From JANWHF01 sp036276235 (GTDB lineage: Bacteria; Planctomycetota; Phycisphaerae; Tepidisphaerales; Tepidisphaeraceae), in assembly GCA_036276235.1 (NCBI GenBank), contig DATBDZ010000388.1, forward strand, positions 1 to 30,403: 30,403 nucleotides of DNA, in the 5' to 3' direction. A program made the translations under genes and the position numbers. Shown piece by piece: positions 1-7,952 of the stretch. The notes under the pieces are model-generated. The model ran no database searches and was not told the DNA's origin. It saw only the letters and a list, made by a program, of their open reading frames with translations. Position 1 is the stretch's first letter. The number at the start of each line of letters is the position of its first letter.

Positions 1-806
1 CATCCGCGGCGCAGATTCGCGATGGTCTGCAGCGCCTGATCCGCCGTCTGGATTGACTGGCTGTTCAATTCGAAGGCTCGTTGTGTTTTGATGAGCGTCG
101 TCAGCTCCTTGACCGGATCGACGTTGCTTGCTTCCAGAAAATTGCTGAGCAATACGCCGGCCCCCTGCTGGCCCGGCTTTGAAACCACCGGCGGCCCGGA
201 GGCGTCGGTCTGCACGTAGATGCTGCCGCCCAATAGTGTCAGACCCTGGGGATTGGGAAACTGAGCAATGGACATCTGCCCAGCGACCCGCTGCTGAGTT
301 GTGCCCGCCGACGTGTATGAAACGGTTCCATCCTGGCCGATGCTGACTGAGGTCGCATTGATCGGCACCTTAATCGGCGGCACCAGGCGATACCCATCGC
401 CCATCCCAAGCACCATTTCGCCCTTGTCGTTGATGAAAAAGTTGCCGTTCCGTGTGAAGCCGGTGGTTCCCAGCGAATCGAGAATCTTGATGGCGAAGAA
501 GCCGTTCCCCTGAATGCCCACATCGAGCGGGCGATTGGTCGCCTCCATGCTTCCTTGCGTCAGATCAAGCTGTGTGTTGCTGATCTTCGTGCCCAAGCCG
601 ACGAAGATGCCGGCGGGCGAGATCTCACCGGTGGAATCGGTTGTCCCCGGCTGCTTGAGCTGTAGATACATCAAGTCTTCGAAATTGACGCGGCTGGCCT
701 TGAAAGCGGTCGTTTCCGCGTTCGCCAGATTGTTGGCCACCACGTCAATCCGCGTGGAAAGCGCCCGCAGGCCAGTAGCGGCAGAAGAAAGTGCGGTAAT
801 CGCCAT
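1..806 (-). CDS. flgG: Flagellar basal-body rod protein FlgG (3' end at window edge)
   Basis: Distal-rod subunit of the flagellar basal body; it assembles in the periplasm after export by the flagellar type III system. The first 268 residues are visible. The N-terminal rod motif has ANNLAN near residues 24-29, then TTAFKAS. A central DVGIQGNGFF segment follows, and the C-terminal helix begins EASNVDPVKELTTLIKTQRA and runs to the edge. E. coli FlgG is 260 residues, so the protein is essentially complete. The two bases at the edge read TG on the coding strand and could begin a TGA stop. The start is the ATG at 804-806, with only a weak AGG in front of it. It lies downstream of flgF on the same strand, across a 178-nt gap filled by an inverted-repeat element. 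That spacing makes simple translational coupling unlikely. Confidence 0.93.
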   Translation of the reverse strand, partial: MAITALSSAATGLRALSTRIDVVANNLANAETTAFKASRVNFEDLMYLQLKQPGTTDSTGEISPAGIFVGLGTKISNTQLDLTQGSMEATNRPLDVGIQGNGFFAIKILDSLGTTGFTRNGNFFINDKGEMVLGMGDGYRLVPPIKVPINATSVSIGQDGTVSYTSAGTTQQRVAGQMSIAQFPNPQGLTLLGGSIYVQTDASGPPVVSKPGQQGAGVLLSNFLEASNVDPVKELTTLIKTQRAFELNSQSIQTADQALQTIANLRRG

Positions 807-820
807 GAGAACCTAAGATT

Positions 821-983
821 AATGCTGATTCCTGAATGCTGAATGCTGAATAAATACGAGCACGCTGAGCTCCTCTGATGTGTCAGTTATCGGACGCCGG
901 TTGCCGCACACTTGAACTGCGGCCAGACTTTGAATCGCCACTGCGCTTCTTTATTCAGCATTCAGCAATCAGCATTCAGCATT
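821..983. repeat. 163-bp element with 34-bp terminal inverted repeats made of 7-bp units
   Basis: Arms at 821-854 and 950-983 pair at 31 of 34 positions by hand count. Each arm is a run of heptamers of the ATTCAGC / GCTGAAT type. The element fills almost the whole flgF-flgG gap: its right arm stops one base before the flgF stop codon, and its left arm begins 14 bases before the flgG start codon. A related inverted pair lies at 27915-27998. The element has no coding capacity. It could fold into a long stem in the flgF-flgG transcript. Confidence 0.85.
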
Positions 984-984
984 C

Positions 985-1746
985 TCATCCAATCTTCCCC
1001 ACATCATTCACCAATCGCTGCAACGTCGTATCCTGATAGCGGATCATGTTGGCGTTGGCTTCGAGGAGGCGCTGGGTATCCATCAGGCCCGCCAGCTCGC
1101 TGGTCGGATCGACGTTGGCGCGCTCAATGAATTCGTTGCGGATCAGGCCATTGGCGGCCTGGAGTTGGCTGGATTGCGGGAAGCCCAGCAGCGTGCCGCC
1201 CAATTGCTGGAGCTTGTCGGCGTCGGCGATCTTGAACACGCCGATGCGGGCGACGGGTCTCCCGTCCTGCGAGATCGTTCCATCCTGCGCGACAAGCGTC
1301 GAACCGCTTTGCTGCAGAATGATCGGCTTCCCATTCACATCCAGAACGGGATTGCCCTTGCCGGTAGCGAGAATGAGTTGGCCATTGTTGTCGGTAATCA
1401 TGCGGCCATCGCGGGTAAGCCGCGTCTGGCCATTGGAGGTGACGGCAAAGTAGCCGTCGCCTTCGATCGCCATGTCCAGCGGATTGCCGGTGTGCTCCAG
1501 CTCTCCCTGGGAGCGATCGACCATGGTCGCCTGGGCGAGCAGGCCGCCGCCGAGTTGTTCTTGCAACGGATCGCTCCAGTCGCCGGGACGATTGCGTTCT
1601 TGCATGGCGGTGGGTCGCTCGCGGAAGAAGGCCAGATCGCGTTTGAAGCCGGTGGTTTCTGAGTTGGCCAGATTGTTGGCCAGCACATCCTGCCGATAGC
1701 TGTTGGCGATCAAGCCCTGCGCGGAAAGATAAAGTCCGTAGATCAC
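985..1746 (-). CDS. flgF: Flagellar basal-body rod protein FlgF
   Basis: Proximal-rod subunit of the flagellar basal body, homologous to FlgG, about 253 residues. It opens IYGLYLSAQGLIANSYRQ, followed by VLANNLANSETTGFK, the rod-protein N-terminal motif. The middle has AIEGDGYFAV, and the end reads ANVDPTSELAGLMDTQRLLEANANMIRYQD. I chose the GTG at 1744-1746 because AGGAGT lies six bases upstream and the protein then begins at the conserved IYGLYLSAQG. An in-frame ATG at 1762-1764 and a TTG at 1771-1773 have no comparable ribosome binding site. flgG follows on the same strand. The FlgF/FlgG split is by order and N-terminal sequence; the two families are close paralogues. Confidence 0.92.
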   Translation of the reverse strand: MIYGLYLSAQGLIANSYRQDVLANNLANSETTGFKRDLAFFRERPTAMQERNRPGDWSDPLQEQLGGGLLAQATMVDRSQGELEHTGNPLDMAIEGDGYFAVTSNGQTRLTRDGRMITDNNGQLILATGKGNPVLDVNGKPIILQQSGSTLVAQDGTISQDGRPVARIGVFKIADADKLQQLGGTLLGFPQSSQLQAANGLIRNEFIERANVDPTSELAGLMDTQRLLEANANMIRYQDTTLQRLVNDVGKIG

Positions 1747-1791
1747 GAGAAGACTCCTGAGCATCCTGCTCAATCCCCGCCGCCCGACGGA

Positions 1792-1817
1792 GCCGCCGCC
1801 TGCGGGTGGGCGGCGGC
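1792..1817. repeat. GC-rich hairpin upstream of flgF
   Basis: Perfect 9-bp arms (GCCGCCGCC and its complement) at 1792-1800 and 1809-1817 flank an 8-nt loop. It lies 46 nt upstream of the flgF start and has no following T-run. An attenuator or structural role is possible but unproven. Confidence 0.55.
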
Positions 1818-1838
1818 CCCGTGGGGGCGGTCATTCGC

Positions 1839-1901
1839 CTCATCCATGAGGCGAATTGCTTCGTCCTTGAAGCGTTGCGCTCCATCCATGGAGCGCCGGG
1901 C
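1839..1901. repeat. Three tandem 21-bp units, each a small palindrome
   Basis: Units at 1839-1859, 1860-1880 and 1881-1901 share a TCC core followed by TG and a GCG. Each centre is a palindrome: arms of 11 bp (1833-1843 with 1846-1856), 5 bp (1858-1862 with 1869-1873) and 9 bp (1877-1885 with 1888-1896). The centres are exactly 21 bp apart. On the minus strand, one frame reads as a degenerate heptapeptide repeat: MDGAQRF / KDEAIRL / MDEANDR. Confidence 0.75.
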
Positions 1902-2085
1902 GCGACGCGCGCGCCCGCCGGCCGGCTCCGCCGACCTCGCTGTCCAGATCAAGTCGATCGCGCCGCTGCTCCGCCGGCATCCCTCCGCGGGACGCCAGCG
2001 TCAGCGCCTGTTGCAGATGCATCGCGGTGGCGATCCTCGCCAGCTCGACAATCCGCCGACCCAGGTTTTCGCGATCCATTTCCAT
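1840..2085 (-). CDS. Small hypothetical protein upstream of flgF, possibly frameshifted
   Basis: I do not recognise this 81-residue frame. It starts at the ATG at 2083-2085, with GGAG seven bases upstream. The first half looks coding: MEMDRENLGRRIVELARIAT begins an amphipathic helix. The second half, after DRLDLD, becomes Arg/Gly/Ser-rich and less convincing. Another minus-strand frame over 1770-1952 carries the heptapeptide-like repeat MDGAQRF / KDEAIRL / MDEANDR and stops 23 bases before the flgF start, as expected for a coupled gene. A single frameshift near 1940-1955 would join the two halves into one protein of roughly 105 residues. Whether this is a real gene, a frameshifted gene or a sequencing error cannot be decided from the sequence. 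Confidence 0.4.
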   Translation of the reverse strand: MEMDRENLGRRIVELARIATAMHLQQALTLASRGGMPAEQRRDRLDLDSEVGGAGRRARASRPALHGWSATLQGRSNSPHG

Positions 2086-2380
2086 CGGCGCACTCCATCT
2101 CCCACAGCCTGCGGAGGGCCATATCAAGAGGCGTGCCAATGGGTGTTCAGGGAGCTGTGAGCGAAGCGTTCACCGCAAGGATATGATGTCGCTTGTTGAT
2201 GCCAGGAAGGAGGTTGCGCGCCCTCCGCGCCACGGTTTTTTTCCGCGACAACTGATCGCAGAGAGTCAGAGTGTTGATTTGCTTACAGCGCAGGATTTGC
2301 TCTTGGCGCAGGTTTTGCGCCCGCATTTCCGCCTGCCATGCAATATGAAGATGCGCTCCACGCGAAGAAGGAACGCGCCT

Positions 2381-2512
2381 GCTCCCTCTCCCCCGTACTC
2401 AGGGGAGAGGGTTGGGGTGAGGGGACGAACGCATCAACTTGCGAACACCGCTATTTCGCGACACGCCGTCCCCTCACCCTGCCCTCTCCCCTGAGTACAG
2501 GGGAGAGGGTTC
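2381..2512 (+). repeat. 132-bp inverted repeat, copy A
   Basis: Two GC-rich hairpins of the type CCCTCTCCCC-GTACTC-AGGGGAGAGGG bracket a variable centre of about 50 bp. GGTGAGGGGAC and GTCCCCTCACC form an inner inverted pair. A second copy in reverse-complement orientation lies at 10361-10491. The two keep the same internal order, including the less conserved centre (AACGC-TCAA-TTGCGAA), so they are one dispersed element and not just similar hairpins. Confidence 0.9.
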
Positions 2513-2592
2513 TCAGCGCAATCTTGCGCGCCAACGAACATCTGCACGCTAACACTTACGTCGCCTGCGGCGCCATCACGTTCGGTGAAACG

Positions 2593-2637
2593 GGTTCGCC
2601 ACGCCGGGAACGAGCCTAAGCGAGGGCCCGGATTCTC
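2593..2637 (+). repeat. Diverged half-copy of the 11540-11661 inverted repeat
   Basis: The run GTTCGCCACGCCGG through CGAGCC, GCGAGGGC and GGATTCT matches the right arm at 11619-11661 with about eight mismatches over 45 bases. The partner arm is absent here. Confidence 0.65.
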
Positions 2638-2685
2638 CTTGCGCTGACGGAGTGCGGATACTTCAAACCCACCCTACAGCACCCT

Positions 2686-5394
2686 TCAATCCCGATCCCC
2701 CGCATCCCGTCTCGCCTCACCCTTCCCCGCCAGCTTCGCCGGATATGGAACTTTCGACCCCTTCTGCGCCTGCCACAAGATTCGATTGAGCAGATCTTCC
2801 GGGCATTTGTCCGGTTCATCCAGCGGAAGCGTTTGCGAGATCTCCGCAAATTTTCGCTGCTCTGGATCGCGAATCGCCTGCGGATTCGGATTCAGTTGAT
2901 CCAGCGGCACCAGATTCGGAACGGCATCATACGGCGTCAGATCAGGCGAAGCCGTGAAACAATCGCCCATCGGCGTTGCCAGCGCGTCCAGCGCATTCAT
3001 CGGCGGCAATCCCAGGATCAACTCAATCGTGTGCAGCAGGCTGGGTTGATTGTAGTTGGTATGAATCACCGTGTGCCGCTTCGTGTAGGGGCTGATGACG
3101 TAAGCGGTCGTGCGGTAGGCACTGATATGATCCCATCCCGCCTGCGGATCGTCCTCGATCGCCAGGATGCAGGTGTCTTTCCAAAACGCGCTGTGGCTGA
3201 TCGCTTCTACGATCTGGCCTAATGCGAGATCATTGTCCGCGACGTGGGCAGCCGGCGTCGGATAGTTCGCCTTCGTGGCCGACGTATGATCGTTGGGCAG
3301 GCAGATGATGCTCAGGTTCGGCATCGTGCCGGCGCGCTCGAAATCGTGTAGCTCAGTGATGAATCGATTCGCGCGGACGACGTCGGGAATTTGCATGTTC
3401 CAGCCGACGGTGTCTGTCGCCAGGTAATGGCGGAGCGATTCGATCGCCGGCCGCGAGGCAATCCGGGTCTGTCCGGTTCCTTTGACAAAATCCTGATAAT
3501 ACTCAGTAAAGCTCGGCCCGCGCCGGCGGGTCGGATCTTTCCAGCCGCTGTCGCTGATGGTGAATTCGCCGTAATCGCGGAGCGTTTTGCCGTGCGCGAG
3601 AACGTTGTCCCAGATGAAACCAGTCGGCGCATACGCCAGCGCATCGACGTCGTTGTCTTCCATGCCGTCCGGGTAGCTGCGCAGGAAGCCGGCATAAGAG
3701 CGCTCGAGATAATCGGTGGCGATCGCCGAGTCGGTCCATTGATGCCCTTCGGCACTGTTGATGCCGGAGCAGTAAGTATTGTCCAACAGCACAAATTCGT
3801 GGGAAATCTTGTGTTGATTGGGCGTAATCTGCTCGCCAAAGATGCAGAGCGAGGCGTCGCCGTTGCCTTCCTTCATGTCGCCCAGCACCTGATCGTACGT
3901 GCGATTTTCCTTGATGATGTAGACGACGTGCTTGAAGACGCAAGGCTCCCCCGCGCGCTGCGGGACCGGCAGCGGCGCGGCATCCGCCCGCGCCGCCAGC
4001 AACGCCGCCGCCGAGTCGCGGCGGCGGCAATTCTCCAGAACCGTTTGCGTGAGACGGACCAGTTCCTCCTTGTCCGGCAATGCCACCAGCGACACCGTCC
4101 CAAAGTATTGATGCACGTTGTACTTCACCGGCTGGCCCGGCGGGTAATGTTTGGTTGATCCCACCCCCTTGATGTTCGCAACGGAAATGGAATTTCGCTT
4201 GACATCGTACGCGATCGCGCCGGGAAACCATCCGACCGGAATTAATCCCGTCAACTTCGAATGACCCGGATCAAACGCCACCGCGGCGACGGCATTCTGG
4301 GTGCCGTTGCAGACGAACAGCATCTTGCCCGATGAATCAAACGCCAGCGCATTGGGGCTACAGCCGAACAGATCGCTCGGCTGCCATTTGGTCGAAATGT
4401 TTTCGACGACGGCATCCGAAGCTGTATCAATCACGCTGACCGAATCGCTGTTGGCATTGGCGACAACGACGAACCGCCGATCGGGCGAGAGCGCCATCGC
4501 CGACGCGTGCATGCCGACCATGATCTCTTTAACTGTGGCGCCGCTTTGCAGATCGATCACGCTCACCGACCCCTCGTTGGCGACGAAGCGCACCGGATCG
4601 ACGCGCACGCTGGCGCTCTCGCCAATAGGACCGGTGACCGATGCGCCATCGACTCGGCGGCCGCCCCAGTTGCTCACATAGGCTTTGTTTCCCGTAAGAA
4701 CGACATCAAACGGCGCATTGCCGACATCAAACGTTCGCAACTGCTTGCCATCAACAGCGTTCAGCTCCAGCAAGCGATTGGAGACATTGAGCGTGACATA
4801 TAGCCGAGTTCCGGCCGAAGAGATCGCCAATCCCGCCGGGATATCCGGCTTGCGATTGCTCAGCCCCGTCGGCGGCAGCGCGATGCTCCCCGCCGACGTA
4901 ACGCGATGATCGACATCCACAGCGAAAACCTTCACGCTTCCGGTGACATCCGACAGATAAATGTGCGATCCATCCGGGGAAAAGCAGAGGCCCGTATAGC
5001 TGAGCTGCGCGCCCTTGTCCGGCTTGAGGTTGTGCGAGGAGGCATCGTCCGCGCCAAGAATATCCTTTGCCGGCGGCAGCGAGACGCGCTGCCTTTCCTT
5101 TCCGGTGGCCGGATCGATCAGCACAAGCTCCGTTGTCTTTCCGGATGTCGCCAGAAGAGCGCCATCCGGGCTGAGCGCAATCGCCTGCGGTCGCATGCCC
5201 GGCAGTTCGACCTGCTGCCCCGCCGGCGTGATGATCTGCTGCGTCGGCAGGACCGCGCTGCCCTGAGGTCCCCACGAATTCACCTGCTCCAACTGATCGC
5301 GCGCGACCGCTGGCGGATCGGAAGCCTTCTGACAGCCGCCGAGAACGCTCGCCGTCAGTACGAAACAGGCAGTCAGCGTGGCCCTGATCATCAT
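2686..5394 (-). CDS. Lipoprotein: YVTN beta-propeller fused to an alkaline-phosphatase-fold phosphoesterase
   Basis: 902 residues. The signal peptide ends in the lipobox LGGC (Cys21), predicting an envelope-anchored lipoprotein. Residues from about 45 to 430 hold YncE/YVTN-type beta-propeller repeats, for example VSVIDTASDAV and SPDGSHIYLSDVTGSVKVF. From about residue 485 a phosphoesterase domain begins: KHVVYIIKENRTYDQVLGD, with NRTYD as the family's nucleophile region. LPNDHTSA and AIEDDPQAGWDH follow as likely metal ligands. The architecture is that of bifunctional YncE/alkaline-phosphatase-family proteins; the substrate is unknown. The start is an ATG with GGAG seven bases upstream. The gene stands alone between repeat-filled gaps. 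Confidence 0.9.
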   Translation of the reverse strand: MMIRATLTACFVLTASVLGGCQKASDPPAVARDQLEQVNSWGPQGSAVLPTQQIITPAGQQVELPGMRPQAIALSPDGALLATSGKTTELVLIDPATGKERQRVSLPPAKDILGADDASSHNLKPDKGAQLSYTGLCFSPDGSHIYLSDVTGSVKVFAVDVDHRVTSAGSIALPPTGLSNRKPDIPAGLAISSAGTRLYVTLNVSNRLLELNAVDGKQLRTFDVGNAPFDVVLTGNKAYVSNWGGRRVDGASVTGPIGESASVRVDPVRFVANEGSVSVIDLQSGATVKEIMVGMHASAMALSPDRRFVVVANANSDSVSVIDTASDAVVENISTKWQPSDLFGCSPNALAFDSSGKMLFVCNGTQNAVAAVAFDPGHSKLTGLIPVGWFPGAIAYDVKRNSISVANIKGVGSTKHYPPGQPVKYNVHQYFGTVSLVALPDKEELVRLTQTVLENCRRRDSAAALLAARADAAPLPVPQRAGEPCVFKHVVYIIKENRTYDQVLGDMKEGNGDASLCIFGEQITPNQHKISHEFVLLDNTYCSGINSAEGHQWTDSAIATDYLERSYAGFLRSYPDGMEDNDVDALAYAPTGFIWDNVLAHGKTLRDYGEFTISDSGWKDPTRRRGPSFTEYYQDFVKGTGQTRIASRPAIESLRHYLATDTVGWNMQIPDVVRANRFITELHDFERAGTMPNLSIICLPNDHTSATKANYPTPAAHVADNDLALGQIVEAISHSAFWKDTCILAIEDDPQAGWDHISAYRTTAYVISPYTKRHTVIHTNYNQPSLLHTIELILGLPPMNALDALATPMGDCFTASPDLTPYDAVPNLVPLDQLNPNPQAIRDPEQRKFAEISQTLPLDEPDKCPEDLLNRILWQAQKGSKVPYPAKLAGKGEARRDAGDRD

Positions 5395-5533
5395 TGGTTT
5401 GCTCCGCTCTTTTGAGAACGAATCTGTTTACGCGGCCGAGGGAGAATTCCCCCAATGACCACTTCATGCTTCGCGTGCGCGGTGCTCTGAAAATGTCAGA
5501 ACTGGAGGCTGACTGTACTCAACCACCATCTTC

Positions 5534-5564
5534 CGCTCGTAGTGGGCGAGTACACCCACCCTAC
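5534..5564 (-). repeat. Single arm of the GTACTC-containing repeat, copy 1
   Basis: On the minus strand it reads GTAGGGTGGGTGTACTCGCC followed by CACTACGAGCG. It matches 16595-16625 with two differences. At the other locus the arm is paired with an inverted partner; here it is solitary. Confidence 0.8.
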
Positions 5565-5670
5565 CCGAGGCCAGCACGGCTTCGCAGGCGCAAAGAACCC
5601 GCACGGCTACTCAGCACTCGGTTGCATCTGCATCCCCGGCGTGGTTTCCAACTCAAGCCCATTTCCCCGC

Positions 5671-5712
5671 CCGAAACCTGAAACCCGAAACCTGAAACTC
5701 ACCTCAAAACTC
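5671..5712. repeat. Tandem 7-bp repeat array
   Basis: Units CCGAAAC, CTGAAAC, CCGAAAC, CTGAAAC run in strict 7-bp register from 5671 to 5698, followed by two degenerate units (TCACCTC, AAAACTC). The array lies just downstream of the stop codon of the GspE-like gene. Confidence 0.8.
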
Positions 5713-5715
5713 ACC

Positions 5716-7041
5716 TTAAACCGTGGCTGGCACTTGCGCCGTCTGCATGTTCACGGCGGTTGCCTGGCCGGAGGTTGTCGCGCCGGTGATTTTCGCCTGC
5801 ACTTGCAGGATCGGCACCGCATTGGGAATGATCCGCCGAATTTCCGCCAGTGAGGTAATGCCCTGGGCCGCCTTGAGCAGCGCGGCATGGCGAAGAGGAA
5901 GCGCACCTTCCTCGGAGGCGCGGGCACGAAGCTGCCGCGTCGATTTTCCCCGGATGATCATGCTGCGCATCGTTTCGCTGATCGGCATGACTTCGAAAAC
6001 GCCGGTGCGCCCGGTGAAGCCCGAGCGATTGCACTTGTCGCAGCCGGGGGCAGTGTAACGCGTGGCGCTCAGGCCTTCAGGGAGGAACGAAGCGATATCC
6101 GTATACGCCAGCCGGGCATCTTCGGCTTCGGTGATGGTCTGGCGGCAATCGGCGCAAAGCGTGCGCAGCAGCCGCACGTTGATGATGCCGCGCAGCGAAT
6201 TGGCCAGGAAGATTGCCGAAACGCCAAACCCGCGAAGACTCTGGATCGCGCCGGCGGCACTTGGCGAATGGATCGTCGCCAGAACCAGCACGCCGCTGTT
6301 GGCGGCCCAGATGGCGGCGTCGGCGGTGCGGGCGTCGCGGATCTCGCCGATCATGATGACATCCGCCGATTGTCGCAGCACGCCGCGCAAAAGCTCCGCC
6401 GGGCCCAGCTCCATCGCGTTGTTCACCTGCGATTGCCGCAGCCCGTCCACCGCGTATTCGATCGGATCTTCGATTGTATGAATCTTGCGATGGCCATCAT
6501 TCAGATGAGCCAGCGACGCGTACAGGCAAACCGTCTTGCCCGAGCCGGTCGGCCCGGTCACCAAAATCAGCCCGCCCGGCTGATCCAGCAGGCTCCGATA
6601 AGTACCCAGTTGGTCAGCGGTCATCCCCAGCTCATCCAGCGAACGCAGGCCGGCATTGCGCATCAGCAGGCGAATCGAAAGATCCTGCCCATAAAGCGTC
6701 GGCACCACGCTGATGCGAAGATCCACCGGCTCCTGGTCTTCCACCTTATAAATCCAGCGGCCATCCTGCGGCCGGCGGTAGTCGAGCATGTCCATCCCCG
6801 CCTCGGCACGAATGTGCGAGATGTAATGCAGCCCCTGCGTGCTATCGAGAATCGCCAGCAAATCCACCAATCCAAGACAGCGCACCATGACGGCCACATG
6901 CTGCTCGTTAGTCACCAGAAAAACGTCGCTGGCCGTGAGGCGAATCGCCTCCGCAATAATGCGCTGCATTCCCGCGCTGGCGGGCAAGCCGGTCAAATCA
7001 AGAAGATTGAGATTTCCTCGTTGGGTAACGCTTGGAGTCAT
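5716..7041 (-). CDS. GspE/PilB-family secretion or pilus ATPase
   Basis: Hexameric cytoplasmic ATPase that powers type II secretion or type IV pilus assembly; 441 residues. It has Walker A GPTGSGKT (163-170), Asp box HTIEDPIEY (about 188-196), Walker B VIMIGEIRD (about 228-236) and a His box written ATIHSPSAAGA (about 255-265). The zinc tetracysteine is C296-x2-C299 with C334-x2-C337, which points to GspE/PilB and not PilT. The long N-terminal domain of many GspE/PilB proteins is missing. The usual SDIH-type motif reads SDVFLVTNEQ. I chose the ATG at 7039-7041, with GAGG seven bases upstream, over a TTG at 7077 that has no such site. No pseudopilin, secretin or inner-membrane platform gene is adjacent, so the system it serves is unknown. 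Confidence 0.9.
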   Translation of the reverse strand: MTPSVTQRGNLNLLDLTGLPASAGMQRIIAEAIRLTASDVFLVTNEQHVAVMVRCLGLVDLLAILDSTQGLHYISHIRAEAGMDMLDYRRPQDGRWIYKVEDQEPVDLRISVVPTLYGQDLSIRLLMRNAGLRSLDELGMTADQLGTYRSLLDQPGGLILVTGPTGSGKTVCLYASLAHLNDGHRKIHTIEDPIEYAVDGLRQSQVNNAMELGPAELLRGVLRQSADVIMIGEIRDARTADAAIWAANSGVLVLATIHSPSAAGAIQSLRGFGVSAIFLANSLRGIINVRLLRTLCADCRQTITEAEDARLAYTDIASFLPEGLSATRYTAPGCDKCNRSGFTGRTGVFEVMPISETMRSMIIRGKSTRQLRARASEEGALPLRHAALLKAAQGITSLAEIRRIIPNAVPILQVQAKITGATTSGQATAVNMQTAQVPATV

Positions 7042-7386
7042 TTGCGATCCTCGATCCGCTGTACTGACATGATGCAACTAACGACTGCCGCACTGATTTG
7101 GATGAACGCGCAGAGTCTAATGGATGGGACAGTCGGCGTCCAACAATTCCATGAGCCGCAATCGCCTCGACGATTGACCGCTTAATTCCCCAAAGCCGCA
7201 CTCGGCACCCTAAGCAGCCGCACCCCTTTCGCCGCTCGCCGGCGTCGCGGATCGAGCAGCGTGGTGCAATCACCCCGAGAAAATGACCAAGGGCAAATCC
7301 TTCGGGATTCCACATGACAGCGGACCATGACGCAACCCTGAATGTGGTAGACTTTTGCGGCGACGCCCACTTGTTAAACTACGGCC
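7042..7386. other. 345-bp divergent gap with no recognised feature
   Basis: It separates the minus-strand ATPase from the plus-strand DUF5995-like ORF, so it must hold promoters for both. I see no strong consensus promoter, repeat or RNA structure. Confidence 0.5.
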
Positions 7387-7752
7387 ATGGATCCACTTAA
7401 CCCAACCCCCGCAGTCACCGTTGCAGACGTGATCCAGAAGATGCGGGATATCGATGCGGCACTGAGCGGCGCCGATGGGTTGAAGTGGTTCAACTACCTC
7501 TATCTCGCGGTCACGCTCGAGGTGCAGAAGCAGTTAATGAACGGAACCTTGTTTTTCAACGATCCGGCGTGGACGGATCGGCTCGACGTTGTCGCGAACC
7601 GGAGCGTCGCGGCCGCTCGGCAGGCCGCTTGGGACCACAGTCAGGCGTTTTGGCTGTTGCGGGGCGTGCCCGCGATTCAGTCAGCCTCGCTGAGTGCACT
7701 TGATGGAACGGTTGAACTGGCGGGAAATGGCTTGATGATTCCCGTTCTCTAA
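7387..7752 (+). CDS. Hypothetical protein resembling the N-terminal part of DUF5995
   Basis: 121 residues. The segment DIDAALSGADGLKWFNYLYL, followed by AVTLEVQ and FFNDPAWTDRLDV, resembles DUF5995 proteins as I remember them. Those are longer and continue with a conserved N-terminal-Asn/His segment that I cannot find here. The end (SASLSALDGTVELAGNGLMI) does not match that pattern, and the next 200 bases show no obvious continuation in other frames. The protein may therefore be a shortened or diverged member. The ATG has no clear Shine-Dalgarno. It has no signal peptide or membrane segment. Function unknown. Confidence 0.5.
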   Translation: MDPLNPTPAVTVADVIQKMRDIDAALSGADGLKWFNYLYLAVTLEVQKQLMNGTLFFNDPAWTDRLDVVANRSVAAARQAAWDHSQAFWLLRGVPAIQSASLSALDGTVELAGNGLMIPVL

Positions 7753-7952
7753 TTGCCGGGAGAGATACGCGCCGCAGGCCGCAAGTGTTGCCCAACGGTC
7801 CCCAAGTTGAACTGGACAAGTTCAGCGAATTTCGAGGCCAAATCCCCCGCAATATCGAAAGGCGCATCACGGCAGGACGAATGAATGTGACGGCGCCGGC
7901 GGTTAGGGCAGCAGTCGGACGTCAACCAGCCCCTATTTTCAGTGACAATGAA

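Larger units (their letters stand above)
2086..2685. other. 600-bp gap with no convincing gene
   Basis: The gap contains one copy of the CCCTCTCC...GGGGAGAGGG repeat (2381-2512) and a diverged half-copy of the SDR/anmK inverted repeat (2593-2637). Open frames across it are translations of the repeats. I see no tRNA-like or conserved coding sequence. Confidence 0.7.
5395..5715. other. 321-bp gap containing repeats only
   Basis: It holds one arm of the GTAGGGTGGGCGTACTCGCC family (5534-5564) and a heptamer array (5671-5712). No gene or clear terminator was seen. Upstream elements of the lipoprotein gene probably lie in its left part, but I see no strong promoter. Confidence 0.6.

Noticed and set aside
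2338..2619. Open frame translating to LSPVLRGEGWGEG-type peptide
   Set aside because: It is a translation of the repeat at 2381-2512. Peptides of this kind are a known source of false gene calls.
5887..7185. 432-residue plus-strand open frame opposite the GspE-like gene
   Set aside because: The opposite strand carries all ATPase motifs; this frame has none and has the composition of an antisense shadow.
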